Made by a program: the position numbers and the translations under genes. DNA of 64,000 nucleotides from contig CM026387.1 in the NCBI GenBank assembly GCA_014843695.1, forward strand, positions 69,227,920-69,291,919, read 5' to 3'. The notes below the pieces were generated by a model. The model had not been told where the DNA came from. It saw only the letters and a program-made list of their open reading frames with translations, and searched no databases. The DNA is from Archivesica marissinica. Its lineage: Eukaryota; Mollusca; Bivalvia; Venerida; Vesicomyidae. The number at the start of each line of letters is the position of its first letter. The first letter of the stretch is position 1. This document shows, piece after piece, positions 22,155-32,300 of the stretch.

Positions 22155-22158
22155 TTAA

Positions 22159-22590
22159 AGCAACCAGCATCGTTATAAAATGTGCACAAAAGTAAACAAC
22201 AGGAGGTATAATGTTAAAAAAAAGTATCTGTCATGGAACAACATGAAAAAACAAGACTTACCATATTTTGCTGTCGTCGCACATGATTGAAATTGAACGA
22301 TTTTGCCCGTGTACGATGATATGCACGATATTCATACGGATTGTTGTATATATACACACGTCAAACGATACATCAGTATCTCCATAACAGAGGTACATGA
22401 CTGTATATGTAGAAAAATCCTTACCAAAAGGACATGATACATTTTGTATTGGTTTAATCTATTGTTCTAGAGCTTCATTAAATGATCAACCAATTAGGGC
22501 ATAATTCAGTACAGTTTCAAACTCAAGTTACTATTTCTAAATATTGTAATTAGGCAAAATTGTTAATAAATGTTTGCTAAATAATAGTAG
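22159..22590. other. Unassigned AT-rich spacer
   Basis: I see neither coding sequence nor repeat structure here. Confidence 0.4.
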
Positions 22591-22591
22591 T

Positions 22592-22700
22592 GATTTCTCA
22601 TATTCTGGAGGGGTTCCATATTCTGGAGGGTTGTATATTCTGGAGGGGTTCCATATTCTGGAGGATTCCATATTCTAGAGGGGTTCCATATTCTGGGCAT
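22592..22700. repeat. Short 18-bp tandem repeat, about six copies
   Basis: The unit is CATATTCTGGAGGGGTTC, with variants (GGGTTGT, GGATTC, CTAGAG). It directly precedes the LINE tail at 22710. Confidence 0.8.
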
Positions 22701-22709
22701 TTAGTAAGG

Positions 22710-23090
22710 TGCATCTGTATGCCGTAGTAAATAGTGACAGTGCCATATACCACTTATGTCCGTACGCAAGTTGAATACTGTTCCACAGTCTGGAATCCCT
22801 GGCAGAAACACCTTACCTACAAACTAGAAATGGTCCAAAGATCTGCAGCCCAACTACATGTACATGTAGTTACTACTCAATAAATGGTCCAAAGATCTGC
22901 AGATTACAACTACACTTCACAACTAGTAGTGCATCACAAATAGTATCCACCCTCAATTGGACAATTTTAGAACATAATTATATAAAATAAAGCCTCATTA
23001 AACATGTTTTACAAAATAAGAAATGCTGTAGATCAACATCACCTAGCACCCAAATACAAAGAGACAGGGCCCAAGTACAGACCCTATTAA
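22710..23090 (+). pseudogene. CR1/Jockey-type LINE ORF2 C-terminal remnant
   Basis: The plus strand reads YVRTQVEYCSTVWNPWQKHL, then KLEMVQRSAAQL, then in shifted frames VSTLNWTILEH, MFYKIRNAVDQHHLAPKY and KYRPY with a stop at 23088-23090. The series 'VRP.LEY...VW.P', 'KLE.VQR.AA', 'L.W..LE.R' and 'MFYKI.N..V' is the standard C-terminal end of CR1/Jockey-like LINE polyproteins. Stops and frameshifts are present. A 30-bp internal duplication (AATGGTCCAAAGATCTGCAG at 22827 and 22883) interrupts it. Only the last ~110 residues of the protein remain. Confidence 0.72.
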
Positions 23091-24260
23091 GTTGTTAGAA
23101 ACTTAAACTTTTTTTTTTACATTTTAGATTAACTCACTGCGCCTACAAGTTGTAATGTTACTGATTGTTCGGCAGTATCAAGTTGAATTTGAACATGATT
23201 ACTTTTCAAAGCATTTATTTTGGGTCAATATCTAGTACTATTGGCGTACCGGTAATCGGCCGTCTAAGGCTTTTTGGTAAATGTCTTCTAAGTCAGTCTC
23301 TTTTACAGCAAGTTTCAAATAAAATGTGACAATTTATCTACTTTACGCGCAGTTTGCTCTTTGATATCTAATATGTGAAATCCATAAGTACCAACGCACC
23401 TGTTTTGCTAACAATGACGTCATTCGCATTCCGGATGTAAACAAAAATCACGTGAATAAACAAAAGGCCGAAAACAGGTGGTCGGCCGATATCGGGGATA
23501 TCAGTTTAATATTTCGATAGCCCTTAATTCGGATCTGACTAACTAATAAAAGTTGAATAAGAGGCTAAAAACGTGTAACTAATTCTTTCTTTGAAGCAAG
23601 TAACTACCTTATGATATTTATAACTTGCCTTTTACGTTCTATGGTGACCAAATATTTAAAATTTCAATAAACTGATAACGTTTTCATAAATGGCGGAATA
23701 CAACAATATATACAGGATTTAGTCTCGAAAACAAGATATTGACGGGTTTTATTGGTTATGATTTGTTCCGTTTTAGTCTGTTTCCCCGTCCACATGTTCT
23801 CGGGTTCGGAGTTATTAACGGCGGGTACCAGTCTATCGTAGACTGGTTCCCGATGATTGACGGATGACCGTTAGAACGTGCAATAGGCAGGGGACAATAA
23901 AACAAGCTAAAGCTTGTATCACTTGGTATAAACATCCGGTGTAAGTTTTGGTGTTAGCACTTGATCAAGAATTTTCTAGAAATAAGTCAAGAGTTAGCTT
24001 ATATCTGACATTAAGCAATTATACAACAGCGGATTTGGTTGCTGAAAGAGAATTACATTATTCTATATAGTCTTGCCTGCAGTGAGGTATGTGAGTGTTG
24101 AACACATCGGCTATCCGTTCAACTCGTACCCTGATCAACTCGTACCGCTTTTTTATTTGTTATCCATATTATATTTATGATAAAATTATACATATATTTA
24201 GTTGTGAAATAATTATATCATACATTTACATCATGAAATAGACACTGCTTATCAACATGT
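23091..24260. other. Unassigned spacer with a small hairpin
   Basis: No gene seen. 23823-23851 can form a 13-bp stem (GGGTACCAGTCTA facing TAGACTGGTTCCC) with a 3-base loop. Confidence 0.45.
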
Positions 24261-24267
24261 GAAAGTG

Positions 24268-24512
24268 GTTGTCCAATTAACACAGTGGTTAGTAAGTTAG
24301 CACGCTCGCTTCTCATCAATGCAACTCGGTTCGATCCTCAGTCTGGGAAGTATGTGAGGTGGTTGGCAGATCGGGCAGGTGGGTTTTCTCCGGTTTCCTC
24401 ACACATGAATGACCGCAAATACGCTGTTATCCGCACACCGATATGAGTGATTAATATAAGTTGTTACAGCTTGTTTCCCAATCATTGCAATATAAATAAA
24501 GTTTATACCTTG
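24268..24512 (+). mobile_element. tRNA-derived SINE, family B, with head
   Basis: The tRNA-like head (AACACAGTGGTTAGTAAGTT, then GGTTCGATCCTCAGTC) is followed by the conserved block GGGTTTTCTCCGGTTTCCTC, then GTGATTAATATAAGTTGTTA and a final ATAAATAAAGTTT. This is the only family B copy in the window that keeps its head. The three others start at the GGTGGT/GGCAGATC region (28727, 32404, 51379). Confidence 0.85.
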
Positions 24513-25004
24513 ACAATCTCCACAGTTAGGAGGCCAAAACTGGTGATGTTATTCTGGATTTCTCGGAGCAAGGTGTCGCTATTTTATTGACTTTTCTCAG
24601 AAAGTAATCAATCAATTTTCTTCGAGAAAAATATGTTTATTCGGTCAGTTCAAATCTATTGGATTCAGTTATGTACAGCATTGTCAGAAACCAGTAATGA
24701 CAGGATATTGTAGGAGGAAGGTGCAAGAGTCTAGAGTCTACCCCCAGCTGTAGTCGCGATTGAGCTCTTGGGCAAGGCTCTTAATTCCCTCTATCTTTTT
24801 GGGTGGGTTTCATCGGGAGTGTGTCCCAAAAAATATATTGTCAGAGTCAGAATTCTGTTGTTGAGGAAAGTAGTAGAAAATCATTAAAGCGACAGTTTTG
24901 TAAGAAATTTTTAAAGAATATAATTTCCAATGAGTGTATGTTTATAAAATTCAAAATATTCAATCAGAACAAAACAATGAAATAAATAAAGCACAGTGAT
25001 ATAC

Positions 25005-26310
25005 ATGCATGTTTCAGGTGTAACTATGGTGAAGTTATCCATCAAGAAGGGAGACCAGGCTCAGTTATTCTGTATGTTTCAGGTGTAACTATGGTGAAGT
25101 TATCCATCAAGAAGGGAGACCAGGCTCAGTTATTCTGTATGTTTCAGGTGTAACTATGGTGAAGTTATCCATCAAGAAGGGAGACCAGGCTCAGTTATTC
25201 TGTATGTTTCAGGTGTAACTATGGTGAAGTTATCCATCAAGAAGGGAGACCAGGCTCAGTTATTCTGTATGTTTCAGGTGTAACTATGGTGAAGTTATCC
25301 ATCAAGAAGGGAGACCAGGCTCAGTTATTCTGTATGTTTCAGGTGTAACTATGGTGAAGTTATCCATCAAGAAGGGAGACCAGGCTCAGTTATTCTGTAT
25401 GTTTCAGGTGTAACTATGGTGAAGTTATCCATCAAGAAGGGAGACCAGGCTCAGTTATTCTGTATGTTTCAGGTGTAACTATGGTGAAGTTATCCATCAA
25501 GAAGGGAGACCAGGCTCAGTTATTCTGTATGTTTCAGGTGTAACTATGGTGAAGTTATCCATCAAGAAGGGAGACCAGGCTCAGTTATTCTGTATGTTTC
25601 AGGTGTAACTATGGTGAAGTTATCCATCAAGAAGGGAGACCAGGCTCAGTTATTCTGTATGTTTCAGGTGTAACTATGGTGAAGTTATCCATCAAGAAGG
25701 GAGACCAGGCTCAGTTATTCTGTATGTTTCAGGTGTAACTATGGTGAAGTTATCCATCAAGAAGGGAGACCAGGCTCAGTTATTCTGTATGTTTCAGGTG
25801 TAACTATGGTGAAGTTATCCATCAAGAAGGGAGACCAGGCTCAGTTATTCTGTATGTTTCAGGTGTAACTATGGCGAAGTTATCCATCAAGAAGGGAGAC
25901 CAGGCTCAGTTATTCTGTATGTTTCAGGTGTAACTATGGTGAAGTTATCCATCAAGAAGGGAGACCAGGCTCAGTTATTGTGTATGTTTCAGGTGTAACC
26001 ATGGTGTAGTTATCCATCAAAAAGGGAGACCAGGCTCAGTTATTCTGTATGTTTCAGGTGTAACCATGGTGAAGTTATCCATCAAGAAGAGAGACCAGGC
26101 TCAGTTATTCTGTATGTTTCAGGTGTAACCATGGTGAAGTTATCCATCAAAAAGGGAGACCAGGCTCAGTTATTCTGTATGTTTCAGGTGTAACCATGGT
26201 GAAGTTATCCATCAAAAAGGGAGACCAGGCTCAGTTATTCTGTATGTTTCAGGTGTAACCATGGTGAAGTTTTCCATCCAGAAGGGAGACCAGGCTCAGT
26301 TATTATGTAT
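25005..26310 (+). repeat. 65-bp array made from the CFAP298 splice acceptor and start codon, 20 copies
   Basis: Acceptor motifs GTTTCAG recur exactly every 65 bp from 25011 to 26311, the last being that of the real exon. Each unit contains TTTCAG, GTGTAAC[T/C]ATGGTGAAG, TTATCCATCAAGAAGGGAGA and CAGGCTCAGTTATTCTGTATG. Each start codon opens a 20-codon frame (MVKLSIKKGDQAQL and so on) ending at GTG TAA of the next unit. The first ~13 copies are virtually identical, while the last five or six carry changes, including AACCATGG as in the real exon. TGTATG is present both in the intron before the acceptor and in the exon (CTGTATGAT), so unequal exchange at that short homology may have started the array (inference). 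Confidence 0.95.
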
Positions 26311-26325
26311 GTTTCAGGTGTAACC

Positions 26326-29300
26326 ATGGTGAAGTTATCCATCAAGAAAGGAGACGATGCTCAGTTTCTGTATGATACCACAGTTGAGGCTACAGTAGAT
26401 GAGGTACTGACAGATGTGTCTGCAATATATAATGGAAGGCTCAAAATTCAACGTCTTGCTGCAGGTAAATGTTGTCCATATTATGGTCTAAATATGAACG
26501 TTTGTCCAATATATATAACTGTGTAAGCAATACTTACAATTATGTGCAAGTAGCCATCAGACATTATAAATGATTAAGATTTGCAGACATGTGCTAGGAA
26601 TAACTCCACGGTTTATCTGTCAATTCTGATAAACATGGTGTATCATATTTATTATCTTTGCTTCTCTTGTCGCATGTAGTTAACACTTGTTCTTTGCTTC
26701 TCTTGTCACATGTAGTTAACACTTGTTCTTTACTTCTCCTGTCACATGTAGTTAACACTGGCTCTTTGTTTCTCCTGTCACATGTAGTTAACACTGGCTC
26801 TTTGTTTCTCCTGTCACATGTAGTCAACACTGGCTCTTTGCTTCTCTTGTCACATGTAGTTAACACTTGTTCTTTACTTCTCTTGTCACATGTAGTTAAC
26901 ACTTGTTCTTTGTTTCTCTTGTCACATGTAGTTAACACTGGCTCTTTGTTTCTCCTGTCACATGTAGTTAACACTTGTTCTTTACTTCTCTTGTCACATG
27001 TAGTTAACACTTGTTCTTTACTTCTCTTGTCACATGTAGTTAACACTTGTTCTTTGCTTCTCTTGTCACATGTAGTCAACACTGGCTCTTTGTTTCTTTT
27101 GTCACATGTAGTTAACACTTGCTCTTTGCTTCTCTTGTCACATCTAGTCAACACTGGCTCTTTGCTTCTCTTGTCACATGTAGTCAACACTGGCTCTTTG
27201 CTTCTATTGTCACATGTAGTTAACACTTGTTCTTTACTTCTCTTGTCACATGTAGTTAACACTGGCTCTTTGCCTCTCTTGTCACATGTAGTTAACACTT
27301 GCTCTTTACTTCTCTTGTCACATGTAGTTAACACTGGCTCTTTGCTTCTCTTGTCACATCTAGTCAACACTGGCTCTTTGTTTCTCCTGTCACATGTAGT
27401 TAACACTTGTTCTTTACTTCTCCTGTCACATGTAGTCAACACTGGCTCTTTGTTTCTCCTGTCACATGTAGTTAACACTTGTTCTTTACTTCTCTTGTCA
27501 CATGTAGTTAACACTTGTTCTTTGTTTCTCTTATCACATGTAGTTAACACTTGTTCTTTGTTTCTCTTGTCACATGTAGTCAACACTGGCTCTTTGTTTC
27601 TATTGTTGCATCTAGTCAACACTGGCTCTTTGCTTCTCTTGTCACATGTAGTTGACACTGGCTCTTTGCTTCTCTTGTCACATGTAGTCAACACTGGCTC
27701 TTTGCTTCTCTTGTCACATCTAGTCAACACTGGCTCTTTGCTTCTCTTGTCACATGTAGTCAACACTGGCTCTTTGCTTCTCTTGTCACATGTAGTTAAC
27801 ACTTGCTCTTTGCTTCTCTTGTCACATGTAGTTAACACTTGTTCTTTGCTTCTCTTGTCACATGTAGTTAACACTTGCTCTTTGCTTCTCTTGTCACATG
27901 TAGTCAACACTGGCTCTTTGCTTCTCTTGTCACATGTAGTTAACACTTGTTCTTTGCTTCTCTTGTCACATGTAGTTAACACTGGCTCTTTGCTTCTCTT
28001 GTCACATGTAGTTAACACTTGTTCTTTGCTTCTCTTGTCACATGTAGTTAACACTTGCTCTTTGCTTCTCTTGTCACATCTAGTCAACACTTGCTCTTTG
28101 CTTCTCTTGTCACATGTAGTCAACACTGGCTCTTTGTTTCTCTTGTCACATGTAGTTAACACTTGCTCTTTGCTTCTCTTGTCACATCTAGTCAACACTG
28201 GCTCTTTGCTTCTCTTGTCACATGTAGTCAACACTGGCTCTTTGCTTCTCTTGTCACATGTAGTCAACACTGGCTCTTTGTTTCTCTTGTCACATGTAGT
28301 TAACACTTGTTCTTTGCTTCTCTTGTCACATGTAGTTAACACTTGCTCTTTGCTTCTCTTGTCACATCTAGTCAACACTGGCTCTTTGCTTCTCTTGTCA
28401 CATGTAGTCAACACTGGCTCTTTGCTTCTCTTGTCACATCTAGTCAACACTTGTTCTTTACTTCACAATAAACAGAAGTTGAGGATCTGGCTGAGCACGG
28501 TATAACACTTCCACCAAACATGCAGGGTCTCACCGAGGAGCAGCTACACGACCTCAAACTGAAAGATGAGTGGTCGGAGAAATGTACACCTCAAGGTGGA
28601 GTTAGAGTGAATGAGGATAAAGTAGGAAGGAGAAATGGACAAGGTATGGTATAGGTTTACGTTGTACGTCATTGGGTGGAGTTAGTGTGAACAAGGATAA
28701 AGTGTGATGGTTAAGTAGTTTAACGTTTAAACTTTATTTATTTACAACGATCGCGAAACAAGCTTCAACAACTTATATTAATCATTTTTATTGGCACAAA
28801 TGTAAGCGTATATGTGGTCATCCGTGTGGGAGGAAACCGGAGTACCCGGATAAAACCCACCTGTCCAATCTGGCGACCACCGTACCATCTCACATAAGTA
28901 GACAAACCACTAGCCTTTATCTGCTCACAACAGAGGTCACAAGACATATGGATGAAGCAGTTGAAATATATCAATATAGACCATCATTGAACCTGCATGC
29001 CAGTCAATAACTATATATAGACCATCATTGAACATGCATGCCAGTCAATAACTATATACAGACCATCATTGAACCTGCATGCCTGTGCACCAGGGATAAA
29101 CCCACATGTTTGTTGCGATAAATTGACCGTATTGTGATAAATTATCAGAGCTTGATACAAGATTAAATCTGCTCATGCCCGAGAAGTGTAAATTTCAAGA
29201 CAGTTGGTTAGACATGTCACAAACACCAATAAAAAGTATGGCTGTTGAAAGATCCGCACAACAATCTTAGCTCACCCAGAACATAATTTTGCAAAGTTTG

Positions 29301-32300
29301 GTCCAAGTCTACCATGTTTGCAATACACCATTTCTATACTATATAGCTTATACCCAGTGTAGATCCTGATCAGGCAGCTCAGATATGACGGTACTTACTG
29401 GTTTATTATTTGTTTCATACATATATAAGTTGTACTTTTGATCAGATTCAGCTACTTTGCCGATCAGCAATACCATATCCAGAGGCAAATTTCAACCAAG
29501 GCAATATAGGGTGTCCGGGGGCATGTTCCCCCTTAAAATTGTTGGGGCATAGAAGCAACTTCCTGTGTTTTATGATTTAATGAGATTAGACATATAATTA
29601 TGTACTGACCTTTCACCTCTCTAGCAGTCAACATTTTATACAGCAAAGGGATATTTTTTGCATTTTATTTATTTAATTTTTCATTTATTTTTGTTTGCTT
29701 TGGAAATCGGTGTGCCTCTGTGTGGGTATGGGCCTGCAGCTGCCTCGGTGTGCTTCAGTGTGGCTACAGGCCTGATCAGTAATGCTAACCTAGATACGAG
29801 TCATTGTCCAGTCAAAAATCCTTTATAAATTAAATCAGCATATTATGCACTAAGATCACCACATGTTCACAACACTGTTATTTCAGCACCCACTGAGAAA
29901 ATGGCTGAAGTTTTGAAGAAAACATGCAAAGAAGCTAAGGACATGATATCAAAGGTAACCTGCAACATTCTGTAATCAAATTCATGTCTTCCATCAGTAG
30001 TTTACAGCTTTCTATTTTGCATGTCGTTGTACAGACAGCGACATGTGTCTTTTGGATAAATATACATCTGTCTGTTACCAAATCATTGTCTTCTTAACAA
30101 ACACAATACTTAGTTAAATTAGTCCACCAAATGAAATGCTACTTAAAGTAATCCACCAAAATGAAATGCTACTTAAATTAGTCCACCAAATGAAATGCTA
30201 CTTAAATTAGTCCACCAAAATGAAATGCTACTTAAATTAGTCCACCAAAATGAAATGCTACTTAAATTAGTCCACCAAATGAAATGCTACTTAAATTAGT
30301 ACACCAAATGAAATGCTACTTAAATTAGTCCACCAAATGAAATGCTACTTAAATTAGTCCACCAAATGAAATGCTACTTAAATTAGTCCGCCAAATGAAA
30401 TGCTACTTAAATTAGTCCACCAATTGAAATGCTACTTAAATTAGTCCACCAACATGAAATGCTACTTAAATTAGTCCACATATACAGACAATTGCTGTGA
30501 AATCTAATATTCATACTGATTATTGTTAATATTACCCAGTATGAATATTAGAATAAACAGTAATTGTCTGCACACAAGGTATATTTCAACATGAATTGTT
30601 TTGATGTCTTGCAACTAGCTGATTTTCTTGCCAACAGAAAAAGGTTTCCGCCAATGAGTTAGTGACACAGAAGACTGTTAAAGAGGCACTGGATATACTG
30701 AGAGGGGCAGTAACTATTGTCTATCCCATGGGATTACCTCCGCATGAAAATGTGAAAATGGAGATTGATAACAATGAGGATCTATCTGGAACTCAGGTAC
30801 AGTATTTTCTCTCTTTTTTCTCCATTTGATTTGTACAGGGCCCACTCTGGAGTTTAGTTTAATCATATTTTATTGCATTCTTTATATTCAATGTACAATA
30901 CAACTCAAATTTACAAACATGTTACGGATGAATTAAATAAGATATATGGTACAAACATTATCAGTATGTATATATATGGAGAAGCAAAAGGGTTGGGCCA
31001 CAAGTTTTAACAACATTAGTTTCGGCCTGCCCCAACATACTAGTTTGTAATTAACAAAGAGACTGAATATAGTATAAGAGCAATTAGGATACTAATTTTT
31101 GATTGCAATTAAGGGGGATAATAATGGATATGAAAAAAAGTACAACAAAAAAATGGAAAAGCATTAGGAAATGCAATTCGCAACTACTACACCTTCCCAG
31201 TGCCACACCGTACAATATCCCCAGCCAGCCAAACCCGCAGCCTCACCCAGGCAAAAATCGTATCAAGAGAACAGCATAACTTTATAATATAGTTAGGTAT
31301 GTCTTTGCTCAAAGCGCCTTGTTGATTTAATATATGTTTGAACTTGTTTGAAAATATACTCATTTTCTTTGTGCGTTAAATTTTCGAAACCAAACAGTAG
31401 TTTTCTTGTGCTTAAAGGGTGGTGTGTACGTGTGCTTATGAATAGTAAGCGCTTCTGGAGCATTATTGTACGAAGGCACTCTGTTGTGGTGGGCAAGACC
31501 AACCACATTTCATGGGTAGCAACCAATACTCGATTCTCCAATCTCAACAAGTGACTGACAACTTGTATCACATATCATCATTTTATCACTTGTCCCTGAT
31601 AGAAGGCAGACTCATATCCCTGATGATGACGGAGAAAGGTGAGTTTTAACAACGGCGTGTTAGACACAGAGTAATACCCTTGCAACATGTGCTCATTCTT
31701 ATCAGTTTGGTTAATTTCTGATTTATCCCCCAACCCCCCATTAATCGTATTCTGAGGCAAACATTTGCAAGTATGTTGTGTTTCCGCATGATCAGCTGAA
31801 GGTATGTATCTAAACCAAGGTGGAACATACAGAGCATAACATCGAACATGTAAATGAACCAGGCCAGGGATGCTTCATCAGCTGAAGGTATGTATCTAAA
31901 CCAAGGTGGAACATACAGAGCATAGTATCGAACATGTAAATGAACCAGGCCAGGATGCTTCATCAGCTGAAGGTATGTATCTAAACCAAGGTGGAACATA
32001 CAGAGCATAGTATCGAACATGTAAATGAACCAGGCCAGGATGCTTCATCAGCTGAAGGTATGTATCTAAACCAAGGTGGAACATACAGAGCATAGTATCG
32101 AACATGTAAATGAACCAGGCCAGGATGCTTCATCAGCTGAAGGTATGTATCTAAACTAAGGTGGAACATACAGAGCATAGTATCGAACATGTAAATGAAC
32201 CAGGCCAGGGATGCTCCTCGAACTGGGCAATCTTCTGCATCATGCACTATCCTCTAAAAGGAAAATGTCTAATTCACTGTCAACATGACACCGAGAGAGT

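Noticed and set aside
26594..28505. Open frames of 618 and 615 codons on opposite strands
   Set aside because: Both are produced by a 36-bp tandem array lying in intron 1 of CFAP298. The repeat unit has no stop in several frames, and the two proteins overlap completely.
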